Source: Collinsella sp. AF20-14LB (lineage in GTDB: Bacteria; Actinomycetota; Coriobacteriia; Coriobacteriales; Coriobacteriaceae). Taken from it: a stretch of DNA of 15,577 nucleotides. Below are positions 6,469-13,582 of this stretch, in pieces. Positions within the stretch are counted from its first letter, which is position 1. Every line of letters starts with the position of its first letter. The DNA lies in assembly GCF_003459505.1 (NCBI RefSeq), contig NZ_QRWD01000024.1, positions 1 to 15,577 on the forward strand, in the 5' to 3' direction. Under the pieces are notes generated by a model that was not told the DNA's origin, did not search any database, and worked only from the letters and a program-made list of their open reading frames with translations. The position numbers were made by a program, and so were the translations under genes.

Positions 6469-7869
6469 CTAATCAACCACGTGGGTCGTGGCGACCTGTT
6501 TGAGCCAGGCCGCCGACTTCTTAAGACGGCGCTTATAACCATCCATCAAATCGACCTCGACAAAGCCATAGCGATTCTTAAAGGCGTTCGCCCAAGACCA
6601 GTTATCGATGACGGCCCAATAATGGTATCCGCGGCACTTGGCGCCCTCGGCAATTGCCTTGGCAACCCACTCCAGGTGTTGACGTACAAAGTCGACGCGG
6701 TAGTCATCCTGGATGGTTCCTTCGGCGTCACGGTTCTTGTATTCGTCCATGATGCCGATGCCGTTCTCGGAAACGAACCACTCAAGATCGGGGTAGTTCT
6801 TGGCGCAGTCCATGCCAAAGTCGTAGAGGCCCTGCGGGTAGATCTCCCAGCCGCGGCTCTCGTTCATAACGGCGTCGGGCCACACGTACTCGTCGGCAAA
6901 GTGCGGCAGGCCGTACTGGTCAATCTTGCTCGCCGGCGCCTGAACGCGCGTGGGGTGGTAGTAGTTGCAGCCGAGCCAGTCGACAACACCCTGCTTAAGA
7001 ATCTCTTGGTCGCCGGCGCGGAACGGGAGCTTAACGCCGCCCTCGGCCAGGCTTTCGAGCACGTCGGCAGGGAGCTCGCCCTTGGTAATGAGGTCAAGCC
7101 ACCAGCGGTTGTTGATGCCGCTGGTCATACGCACGGCCTCGAGGTCTGCCTCGCTGGGGTTCTCCTTGGTGTAGACCGGGGTAAAGCAGTTGATCATGCC
7201 GATCTTGGCATCGGCGCGAATAGCGCCCTCGTCATAGGCGCGACGATAGTTGGCCACGGCCAGCGCGTGCGCCAGCGAGATGTGATACTGCACGGTGCGG
7301 GCGCGGTTGAAGTCGTGGAGCTGCGGGAACCACACACCCTCCTGATAGCGCTGCTCGGGCTCGACGATGGGCTCGTTAAAGGTGAACCAGTACTTAATCT
7401 CCTGGCCAAACTCGTGGAAGGCGACGTCGGCGTAATGCGCGTAAGCCTCGACGACCTCACGGCTCTCCCAGCCGCCGCGGTTAAAGAGGTAGGTGGGCAT
7501 GTCAAAGTGGTACAAGTTGACAAACGGCTCCAGGCCGGCCTCGCGAGAGGCGCGGAACAGCTCGTGATACCATGCAGCGCCCTCCCCATTAAGGTTGCCG
7601 TCGGCATCGAGCAGACGACTCCACTGGATGGAAGTGCGATAGGTATTCAGGCCCAAGTCCTTCAAAATGCGAAAGTCTTCCTGGTACTTGGCCATAAAGT
7701 CATTGCCGGCATAAGAGCCAACGCAGTTGTAGAACGAACCCAGATCCTGGATGGACCAGGTGTCCCACAGGTTCTCGAGCTTGCCGCCCTGGTTCCACTG
7801 ACCCTCAGTCTGCGGGCCGGACATAGCAGCGCCAAAAAAGAAGTCACGGGGCAGCTGATACTGTGCCAT
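6469..7869 (-). CDS. GH1 6-phospho-beta-glycosidase
   Basis: Cytoplasmic retaining glycosidase expected to split PTS-imported 6-phospho-beta-disaccharides. It is 466 aa, the family norm. The acid/base is Glu166 in TFNEP (163-167) and the nucleophile is Glu368 in SENG (367-370). Where true beta-glucosidases have Glu-Trp near the C-terminus, this protein has Ser425-Trp426 (NWSWANAF), the residue pair expected in phospho-glycosidases. The Trp resembles LacG (phospho-beta-galactosidase) more than BglA. The usual phosphate-binding K-R-Y is N432-R-Y434 here, with Lys431 one place earlier. The ATG at 7869 is chosen over the TTG just before it, with GAGG upstream. It leads the PTS operon. Phospho-beta-glucosidase, -galactosidase and -mannosidase activity are all possible. 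Confidence 0.93.
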   Translation of the reverse strand: MAQYQLPRDFFFGAAMSGPQTEGQWNQGGKLENLWDTWSIQDLGSFYNCVGSYAGNDFMAKYQEDFRILKDLGLNTYRTSIQWSRLLDADGNLNGEGAAWYHELFRASREAGLEPFVNLYHFDMPTYLFNRGGWESREVVEAYAHYADVAFHEFGQEIKYWFTFNEPIVEPEQRYQEGVWFPQLHDFNRARTVQYHISLAHALAVANYRRAYDEGAIRADAKIGMINCFTPVYTKENPSEADLEAVRMTSGINNRWWLDLITKGELPADVLESLAEGGVKLPFRAGDQEILKQGVVDWLGCNYYHPTRVQAPASKIDQYGLPHFADEYVWPDAVMNESRGWEIYPQGLYDFGMDCAKNYPDLEWFVSENGIGIMDEYKNRDAEGTIQDDYRVDFVRQHLEWVAKAIAEGAKCRGYHYWAVIDNWSWANAFKNRYGFVEVDLMDGYKRRLKKSAAWLKQVATTHVVD

Positions 7870-7905
7870 CAAAGTCCTCGCTTTCGTGTTCTAGAGCTTC
7901 CGGTT

Positions 7906-7991
7906 GGAGACGGGTTTGCTTTGGCAGGTTATCCGGCGCGGGCGCGCACCGGTCATACCGATATCCAACCCGCCAAAACAAAGCCGTCCCC
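7906..7991. repeat. Long 25-bp hairpin in the GH1 operon leader
   Basis: Positions 7906-7930 pair with 7967-7991 along 25 bp with one mismatch and three G-U pairs. The 36-nt loop contains a further CCGG/CCGG stem. Each arm is a diverged copy of the 24-nt sequence at 4028-4051 (shared core TTTGGC[A/G]GGTT), so the hairpin consists of two inverted copies of a dispersed repeat. It falls between the predicted promoter and the GH1 start, so it would be transcribed. No U tract follows. Confidence 0.7.
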
Positions 7992-8035
7992 AAACAGTAC
8001 AAGGAAACGCCAATGCATCTCGCTTGTTGTCTGTA

Positions 8036-8063
8036 ACTATAGCGCTCTAATTTTCTATGTAAA
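8036..8063 (-). promoter_or_regulatory. Sigma-70-type promoter of the GH1-PTS operon
   Basis: On the minus strand TTTACA (8063-8058) and TATAGT (8041-8036) are separated by 16 nt. Each matches the consensus hexamer at five of six positions. Transcription would begin near 8029 and give a leader of about 160 nt. Confidence 0.65.
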
Positions 8064-8093
8064 GCGTCTTTTTCATTTTTCTTTATCGAACTT

Positions 8094-8141
8094 CTTTCAT
8101 GAAAGCCATATGGATGCTTTCTAAGTAGGTATACTTTCTAA
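8094..8141. promoter_or_regulatory. Operator-like cluster of CTTTC/GAAAG half-sites
   Basis: Four half-sites lie in 45 bp: CTTTC at 8094, GAAAG at 8101, CTTTC at 8117 and CTTTC at 8134. The first two form the 12-bp palindrome CTTTCATGAAAG. The second and third form GAAAGC-N9-GCTTTC (8101-8121). CTTTCTAA occurs twice 17 bp apart (8117 and 8134). The last copy overlaps TATACT (8130-8135), a good -10 for the GntR gene. This is the best candidate for binding by the GntR regulator, controlling itself and the divergent operon. Confidence 0.5.
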
Positions 8142-8171
8142 ATATCGACGCAAATATGAAGGGAGGATTGC

Positions 8172-8891
8172 ATGATTCCCAAATACGAGGCGATAGCTGC
8201 AGATATCCGTCGAAGCATCGAGGACGGCGCACTTAAACCGGGCGATAAGTTGCCCACCGTCGTTGAGTTCTGTGAGCTCTATGGCGTTTCCAAGATCACC
8301 GTCAAACGAGCGATTGAGCAGATCACCGAGGAAGGCCTTATTACCAGCCGGCGCGGATCGGGCACCTACGTCAAGGACACGGCGGGACTTCCCGGCCAGG
8401 TGTTTTTTCAAGGCAAGAACGACCGTGCCCAGGGCTTTTCGTATGAGCACCGCGGGGAAAAGGTGACCTCGGTGGTCTACGATTTCTCGATCGTCAATCC
8501 GCCGGCAGAGGTTGCGACCCAGCTGGGAATGGCCGAGGATGACTTCGCCTATCACATCGTGCGCGTGCGCCAGGTCGACGAGAAGCCCATCGTCATCGAG
8601 TACACCTATATGCCGCTCGAACTGATCCCGGGCCTTAAAAAGAAGGACCTGTACGGATCGGTCTACGGCTTTATCCGCGAGCAATGCGGGCTGAAGATTT
8701 CGAGCTTCCATCGCACCATTCGCGCTGTCGCGGCAACTGAGGAAGAGGCTGAGCGCCTGGATACCAAACCCGGCTCTCCCCTGCTCGAACTCAACCAGAT
8801 TGGCTTCTTGGATAGCGGCACCGCGTTTGAATATTCTATCTCGCACAACGTAGGCGACCGCTTTGAGCTGCACAACGTAACGCTGGCCTAG
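8172..8891 (+). CDS. GntR-family regulator with UTRA domain
   Basis: DNA-binding transcription factor, 239 aa, of the HutC/UTRA branch. Residues about 1-68 form the winged helix-turn-helix (KYEAIAADIRRSI, LPTVVEFCELYGVSKITVKRAIEQI, and the wing SRRGSGTYV). About 75-235 is the ligand-binding UTRA domain, with typical elements such as PIVIEYTYMPLELIP (about 144-158) and a C-terminal FEYSISHNVGDRFEL. UTRA proteins next to PTS/phospho-glycosidase operons usually repress until a phospho-sugar binds. That this protein does so is inferred from its divergent position. The ATG has GGGAGGA at good spacing. manA follows after 72 nt. Confidence 0.94.
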   Translation: MIPKYEAIAADIRRSIEDGALKPGDKLPTVVEFCELYGVSKITVKRAIEQITEEGLITSRRGSGTYVKDTAGLPGQVFFQGKNDRAQGFSYEHRGEKVTSVVYDFSIVNPPAEVATQLGMAEDDFAYHIVRVRQVDEKPIVIEYTYMPLELIPGLKKKDLYGSVYGFIREQCGLKISSFHRTIRAVAATEEEAERLDTKPGSPLLELNQIGFLDSGTAFEYSISHNVGDRFELHNVTLA

Positions 8892-8963
8892 TTTTGTAAT
8901 CCGGTGGGTGCTCGTTTTGAGCTGTCTTACGCGGCACCCGCACAACCTTATGGGAGTATGCAC

Positions 8964-9896
8964 ATGTCCGACTTGATTAAACTGACGCCGATCTTCCACG
9001 AGAAGATCTGGGGCGGCCGCCAGCTCGAAACCGTATTTGGTTACGACATTCCCGAGGGCCCCATCGGTGAGTGCTGGGCCATCTCGGCCCACCCCAACGG
9101 CGACTGCCAGATCGCGGAGGGCCCGTACGCCGGTCACACGCTGTCATGGCTGTGGGCCGAGCACCGTGAGCTCTTTGGCAACTGCGAGGGCAAGGAGTTC
9201 CCGCTGCTCATTAAGATTCTGGACGCCAAGGACGACCTTTCAATCCAGATTCATCCCAACGACGAATACGCTGCGAAGCACGAGAACGGCAGCCTGGGCA
9301 AGACCGAGTGCTGGTATGTGCTGGACTGCGAGCCCGGCGCCACGATCATCGTCGGACAACGCGCTAAGGATCGCGCTGAGGCCGCACTGATGATCAAGGA
9401 CGGCCGCTGGGACGACATGCTCAACGTGCTGCCGATCCACAAGGGCGACTTTTTCCAGATTGATTCCGGTACCGTGCACGCCATCAAGACCGGCACGCTC
9501 ATTTTGGAGACGCAGCAGTCGAGCGATGTGACCTATCGCCTGTACGACTACGACCGCCCCGGCACCGACGGCAAGCTGCGCCCTCTGCACATTGAGCAGA
9601 GCCTCGACTGCATCGATTTTGATGTCCAGGCTCCGACCGACGGCACCGTGACCGCGCCCGAGGTCGACGGCGTGACTGAGCTCGAGTCCAACCCCTGCTA
9701 CACCGTCGATCGCGTTCGCGTCGACGGCAGCAAAACCCTCGACCAGCGCTGGCCCTTCATGTGCCTGTCAGTCATCGACGGCGAAGGCACCGTCTGCGGC
9801 GAGGCAGTCCACAAGGGAAGCCACCTGCTGGCCCCCAGCACCGTCACCTCCATCGACCTCGAAGGCAAGATGGAACTGATCGTCAGCCACCTGTAA
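8964..9896 (+). CDS. manA: Mannose-6-phosphate isomerase, type I (Bacillus-like)
   Basis: Zinc-dependent cytoplasmic isomerase interconverting mannose-6-P and fructose-6-P, so mannose enters glycolysis. The 310-aa product is of the short Bacillus ManA/GmuF size. The cupin metal site is visible: LSIQIHPND (92-100; Gln95, His97), Glu115 in KTECWYV and His172 in TVHAIKTG. Arg192 in TYRLYDYDR is the expected catalytic arginine. The ATG at 8964 is chosen because GGGAG lies about 8 nt upstream. An in-frame ATG two codons earlier is too close to that site, and an extension to GTG 8904 has no family support. It follows gntR by 72 nt on the same strand with no terminator between, so the two are probably co-transcribed. 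Confidence 0.94.
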   Translation: MSDLIKLTPIFHEKIWGGRQLETVFGYDIPEGPIGECWAISAHPNGDCQIAEGPYAGHTLSWLWAEHRELFGNCEGKEFPLLIKILDAKDDLSIQIHPNDEYAAKHENGSLGKTECWYVLDCEPGATIIVGQRAKDRAEAALMIKDGRWDDMLNVLPIHKGDFFQIDSGTVHAIKTGTLILETQQSSDVTYRLYDYDRPGTDGKLRPLHIEQSLDCIDFDVQAPTDGTVTAPEVDGVTELESNPCYTVDRVRVDGSKTLDQRWPFMCLSVIDGEGTVCGEAVHKGSHLLAPSTVTSIDLEGKMELIVSHL

Positions 9897-9913
9897 GCTA
9901 CCGGTCCCCGAGC

Positions 9914-10044
9914 GCTCGCCGGGATGGGGCGCGGGGTTTGGTCGCCCGCTCGGACAGTCCTGCTCGCACGGAGAGCACATTAAGTGCTCTCCGGCTCGTG
10001 CGGAACTCGCGATCGACCAAACCCCGCGCCCCATCCCGGCGAGC
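9914..10044. repeat. 131-nt palindromic intergenic element, copy 1
   Basis: Perfect 31-bp outer arms: 9914-9944 (begins GCTCGCCGGGATGGGG) pair with 10014-10044. A central hairpin GGAGAGCAC/GTGCTCTCC has a short A/T loop (about 9970-9992). The core 9933-10012 recurs in inverted orientation at 10226-10307. There is no open reading frame of its own and no U tract. It begins 17 nt after the manA stop. Confidence 0.85.
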
Positions 10045-10076
10045 CTTTGGACAGCAGCAACAACCTAAAAGCAACA

Positions 10077-10110
10077 AGGGGCTCCCCCGTTCATCAACGG
10101 AGGAGCCCCT
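10077..10110. terminator. 15-bp hairpin, possible terminator for manA or pcrA
   Basis: AGGGGCTCCCCCGTT (10077-10091) pairs with 10096-10110 around the loop CATC, with a single C/A mismatch. The plus-strand side is followed by ACTCATATC, with no U tract. The minus-strand side is followed by UGUUGCUUUU. It could therefore end minus-strand transcripts weakly, or manA by structure alone. Confidence 0.5.
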
Positions 10111-10198
10111 ACTCATATCAATTTATCAGCCCACCCGGCTCTCCAAACCAAAAAGCGGACGAGCAGAGCGACGCCAGCAAGCAACGTTATCTAAGGAC

Positions 10199-10323
10199 CT
10201 GGGCGGGCGTATAGGGCAACATCGGTCGCGAGTTCCGCACGCAAAGGAGAGCACTTAATGTGCTCTCCGTCTTGCGCAGGACTGCCCGAGCAGGCGACCA
10301 AAGCCCCCGGCGCGCCCGCCTAG
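10199..10323. repeat. 125-nt palindromic intergenic element, copy 2
   Basis: The outer arms CTGGGCGGGCG (10199-10209) and CGCCCGCCTAG (10313-10323) pair with one G-U. The core 10226-10307 matches the reverse complement of copy 1 closely: GCGAGTTCCGCACG, the central GGAGAGCACTTAATGTGC hairpin, and GCAGGACTG[C/T]CCGAGC. The arms differ in sequence from copy 1 but remain self-complementary. The stretch 10111-10198 between the two elements shows nothing recognisable. Confidence 0.8.
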
Positions 10324-10370
10324 CCGGATGTACGGGTTTTCCAGGTGCGGCAAATCGGCCTGAAAGAGGA

Positions 10371-10395
10371 GGGCATAGGCCTTGAGGTCATGCCC
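10371..10395 (-). terminator. Probable pcrA terminator hairpin
   Basis: On the minus strand GGGCATGACC (10395-10386) pairs with GGCCTATGCCC (10381-10371), with one bulge and one mismatch around a UCAA loop. It is followed by UCCUCUUUC. It lies about 40 nt after the pcrA stop. The same GGCATGACC..GGYCTATGCC design is found after uppP. Confidence 0.5.
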
Positions 10396-10434
10396 GACGA
10401 TTGAAGGCCGAGGTGCCGTGCCTGGGAAAGCCGC

Positions 10435-13335
10435 CTAGGTCAGTTTCACTATAGGCGCAAAGCCCTTCATAAGCTTTTTGGTCTGGCCGGTCTTTTCGAA
10501 TTGAACCTCGATCATGTCTCCGGCGACCGAGATCACGGTACCCGTGCCAAAGGTCTTGTGACTCACGGTATCGCCCGCGGCAAAGTCCTGCGACGCGCTC
10601 GCGCGATCGACCTTGCGCTCCACCGTCGGCGACACCTTGGACGACGGCTTTTTAGCTCGCGGCGCGCCCGACCCAAAGGTCGAGGCAACACGGCCAGCGT
10701 CGGGCGAGACCCCACGATGGCGCTCGGTCCCGTAGCTGCTGCCGCCAAAGAAGTCGTCAAAGCTCGATCCGCCGCGCGAACCGGAGCCGCCGGTCGAGCG
10801 CGTATGCGAACCGAACACCTTGCCGCCATACATATCCGAGCCCATGCCCGAGCCAAAGGTGCCATGACGGTCGCCGCGCTTCTCCCAGCCCGTGCCCTCA
10901 AAACCGGCAGAACCGATACCGCTGAACTCGATATCCTCAAACGGAATCTCGTTGAGGAAGCGCGAGCGCGGGTTGGCAGACGTTGAGCCGTACGTGCGGC
11001 GCGTGGCCGCATAGGTCAAGAACAGGCGCTTACGGGCGCGCGTGATGGCGACGTAGGCCAGGCGACGCTCCTCCTCGAGCTTGCCCGGATCATCGCTGCC
11101 GCCAAAGTCGTGCACATGCGGGAAGATACCCTCCTCCATGCCGGCCACGAACACCGCCGGAAACTCCAGGCCCTTGGCGGAGTGGATGGTCATCATGGTA
11201 ATGGCATGCGTCTCGCCGGCCAGAGAATCCAAGTCGGAGCGCAGGGCCAGCCACTCCATGAGCGCAGGCAGGGCCTTGCAAGTGAGCGGGCCGTAGGTGC
11301 GCTCGATCTCGTCGGCATGCACGGCGCCCGCCGGCAGCTCTGTCGGCGCGGCATAGGCGTTGCCCGCGATGGCGGCAGCCAGGGCATCCTGTGGAGACAG
11401 CGCCGGAGCGGCCAGGCTATCGAGCGGATTGGTGCCCGCGGCATCGCGCGCGCCGACAAGCGCCTCAAACGAAGACACAGGCGCGGACGGCCCCGGCTCG
11501 GGCGCGGGCGTGCTCACCACAACGGGCTCGGGCTCGGCGCCGGCAGGCACGTCGGCAACGCCGGCGGCGCGCAGCTCTTCCAAGCTCTCGAGCGTACCCT
11601 CGATATCCTCGTGCGTCTCCTCAAATTCGGCGGCGACGCCCAGGAATTCCTGGATGTTCTCGGCGCGGCTCTCGGACTCCATGGTGCCCTCGGCGCGGAA
11701 CGCCTGCAGCAGGCCCGTCTTGTCGACAATCATCTCGACGACGTCCTTGAGCTCGCCGTCCATGCGGCGGCCCTCGCGCACCAGCGCCACAAAACTCGAC
11801 AGGCCGTTGCGCACCTTCGCGCTAAACATGCCCGTCTCGGCTGTTGCGATCTCGCAGGCCTGGAAGAACGAGCAACGGTTGTCGCGTGCCAGCTGCTCAA
11901 TCTTTTGGATCGAGGTGGAGCCGATGCCGCGGCGCGGCGTGTTGATGACGCGCTTGACGCTCATCTCGTCGGCCGGGTTCACGATCATCTTGAGGTAGGC
12001 CATAACATCGCGGATCTCGGCACGGTCGAAGAATCGCGTGCCGCCCACGATCTTGTAGGGCACGCCCGCGCGCAGGAACATATCTTCGAGAATACGCGAT
12101 TGGGCGTTGGTGCGATAGAACACGGCGATGTCGTCGTAGCTCGTGCCCTTGGAGTGCAGCTTTTCGATCTCGCCGGCAATCCAGCGGCCCTCGTCGCGCT
12201 CATCGCTCGCCTGGAAGGCCTGGATCTTCTCGCCGTCGCCCTCGGCCGTAAACAGGCGTTTGTCCTTGCGTTGCGAGTTGTGACGCACCACGGCGTTGGC
12301 GGCGCTCAGGATATGACCCGTGGAGCGGTAGTTCTGCTCCAGCTTGACGGTCTTGCAGTTTTTAAAGTCCTTCTCAAAGTCCAGGATGTTGGTGATGTCG
12401 GCGCCACGCCAGCTGTAAATGGACTGGTCATCGTCGCCTACGACCATAAGGTTTTGGTACTTGGCGGCCAGCAGGTTGGCGATCTCGTACTGGACGTGGT
12501 TGGTGTCCTGATACTCGTCGACGCTAATGTAGCGGAAGCGCTCCTGGTACTTGTCGAGCACCTCGGGGCGGGTGCGCAGCAGCTCGAGCGCGCGTACGAG
12601 CAGGTCGTCGAAGTCCATCGCGTTGGCGGCGCGCAGGCGGCGCTCCAGCTCCAAGTAGACCTGCGCGGCCTTTTTGTCGTTGGGGCTATCGGCGGACTTG
12701 AGCATATCCTCGGGACCGATCATGGCGTTTTTGGCCGAGCTGATCTTGCTGCGGATCATGTTGATGGGGAACTGCTTTTGCTCGATGCCGAGCGCCTGCA
12801 TAATATCGCGCACCATGCGCTTTGAGTCGTCGTCATCGTAGATGGTGAACTGCCCGGTGTAGCCCAGCAGATCGGCGTCCTCGCGCAGCATACGCACGCA
12901 CATGGCGTGGAACGTGCACACCCACATGCCGCGGGTGCCGCTGGGAATGAGCGCCGCCAGACGCTCGCGCATCTCTGCCGCGGCCTTGTTGGTAAACGTA
13001 ATGGCAAGAACCTGCCAAGGCTTAACGCCCAGGTCGCCGAGCATATGTGCGATGCGGAAGGTCAAAACGCGGGTCTTGCCCGAGCCGGCGCCGGCGAGGA
13101 CCAGCAACGGACCCTCGGTGGTGAGCACCGCCTCGCGCTGGGCGGGATTAAGGCTGTCGATGTCGACAAACGGCTTTGCGGGCGCAGGAGCCGGCGCGGG
13201 AGCGTCGTAGATGTCGAGCGGAACGAGCTCGGGCTCCGGCGCAGCGGGGGCGGTGTATGCATCGAGCGGCACGGGTTCCGGCGCGGGCGGCACGGGCGCG
13301 GCAGTGTTCTTTTCCCAGGGCAGGGGCTGGGTCAT
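10435..13335 (-). CDS. pcrA: UvrD/PcrA-type ATP-dependent 3'-5' DNA helicase
   Basis: Superfamily 1 helicase for repair and removal of recombination proteins from DNA, 966 aa against about 730 for typical PcrA. Motifs run in order: Walker A AGAGSGKT (81-88), TFHAMCVRML (141-150), Walker B DEYQDTN (273-279), GDDDQSIYSWRGAD (300-313), LEQNYRST (332-339), TIHSAKGLEFPAVF (716-729) and AITRARKR (763-770). The C-terminus (about 918-966; GDTVSHKTFGTGTV then KKLMKGFAPI) is the PcrA-type RNA-polymerase-interacting module. Extra length comes from a Pro/Ala-rich N-terminus (11-55) with two VPLD[A/I]Y repeats, an Ala/Pro-rich insertion (about 590-680) and a Gly/Ser-rich linker (about 805-900). The ATG at 13335 follows GAGGAG. 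An upstream in-frame extension lacks family similarity. Confidence 0.96.
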   Translation of the reverse strand: MTQPLPWEKNTAAPVPPAPEPVPLDAYTAPAAPEPELVPLDIYDAPAPAPAPAKPFVDIDSLNPAQREAVLTTEGPLLVLAGAGSGKTRVLTFRIAHMLGDLGVKPWQVLAITFTNKAAAEMRERLAALIPSGTRGMWVCTFHAMCVRMLREDADLLGYTGQFTIYDDDDSKRMVRDIMQALGIEQKQFPINMIRSKISSAKNAMIGPEDMLKSADSPNDKKAAQVYLELERRLRAANAMDFDDLLVRALELLRTRPEVLDKYQERFRYISVDEYQDTNHVQYEIANLLAAKYQNLMVVGDDDQSIYSWRGADITNILDFEKDFKNCKTVKLEQNYRSTGHILSAANAVVRHNSQRKDKRLFTAEGDGEKIQAFQASDERDEGRWIAGEIEKLHSKGTSYDDIAVFYRTNAQSRILEDMFLRAGVPYKIVGGTRFFDRAEIRDVMAYLKMIVNPADEMSVKRVINTPRRGIGSTSIQKIEQLARDNRCSFFQACEIATAETGMFSAKVRNGLSSFVALVREGRRMDGELKDVVEMIVDKTGLLQAFRAEGTMESESRAENIQEFLGVAAEFEETHEDIEGTLESLEELRAAGVADVPAGAEPEPVVVSTPAPEPGPSAPVSSFEALVGARDAAGTNPLDSLAAPALSPQDALAAAIAGNAYAAPTELPAGAVHADEIERTYGPLTCKALPALMEWLALRSDLDSLAGETHAITMMTIHSAKGLEFPAVFVAGMEEGIFPHVHDFGGSDDPGKLEEERRLAYVAITRARKRLFLTYAATRRTYGSTSANPRSRFLNEIPFEDIEFSGIGSAGFEGTGWEKRGDRHGTFGSGMGSDMYGGKVFGSHTRSTGGSGSRGGSSFDDFFGGSSYGTERHRGVSPDAGRVASTFGSGAPRAKKPSSKVSPTVERKVDRASASQDFAAGDTVSHKTFGTGTVISVAGDMIEVQFEKTGQTKKLMKGFAPIVKLT

Positions 13336-13474
13336 GGGCGACTCCTCATCTGACGGACGGCGCGCCTGCGGGCAGCGCCATAGTTTGAGCCGTACCAGTA
13401 TACCGAGCCGCGCGGACACCGACGCAAATCACACCACGACTCCGTGCGCCGCCGTCAGGCCTGCCCCAGCGGAT

Positions 13475-13507
13475 TTGGCGCAATGGGGTCAGGTTGGTCT
13501 GCACCAA
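13475..13507. repeat. GGGTCAGGTT-core hairpin repeat
   Basis: TTGGCGCA (13475-13482) pairs with TGCACCAA (13500-13507), 8 bp with one G-U pair on one strand, around a 17-nt loop containing GGGGTCAGGTTGG. The design and the sequence GGG[A/T]CAGGTT..T[T/C]TGCACCAA match the element after the ROK gene. It lies between pcrA and uppP. The rest of 13336-13582 shows no gene or other clear signal. Confidence 0.6.
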
Positions 13508-13582
13508 TCTATTGACAATCACGAAACCGCCGATGTCATGGCAGCAGCAGCGAGCGACGGTCAGGGCGAACAAATTGGCATG

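Noticed and set aside
7870..8035. BglG/LicT-type antiterminator (RAT) site in the GH1 leader
   Set aside because: The leader hairpin lacks the RAT sequence and a U tract, and the regulator next door is GntR-type, not BglG-type.
6424..8124. 566-aa plus-strand open frame opposite the GH1 gene
   Set aside because: It is the antisense shadow of a GC-rich gene with clear GH1 motifs. It has no recognisable domain and no ribosome site.
8121..9137. 338-aa minus-strand open frame opposite gntR and the start of manA
   Set aside because: It spans the divergent promoter region and two real genes on the other strand, and has no recognisable domain.
9761..10258. 165-aa plus-strand open frame running from manA into the palindromic elements
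   Set aside because: It is out of frame with manA and reads through both repeat elements. Its composition is low-complexity (R, S, P), so it is not a credible protein.
9914..10323. CRISPR array as an explanation for the repeated segments
   Set aside because: There are only two copies, in opposite orientation, with no regular spacer length and no cas genes.
11110..12825. 571-aa plus-strand open frame inside pcrA
   Set aside because: It lies wholly opposite conserved helicase motifs. Its composition (A, G, H, V, L rich) is typical of antisense frames in high-GC genes.
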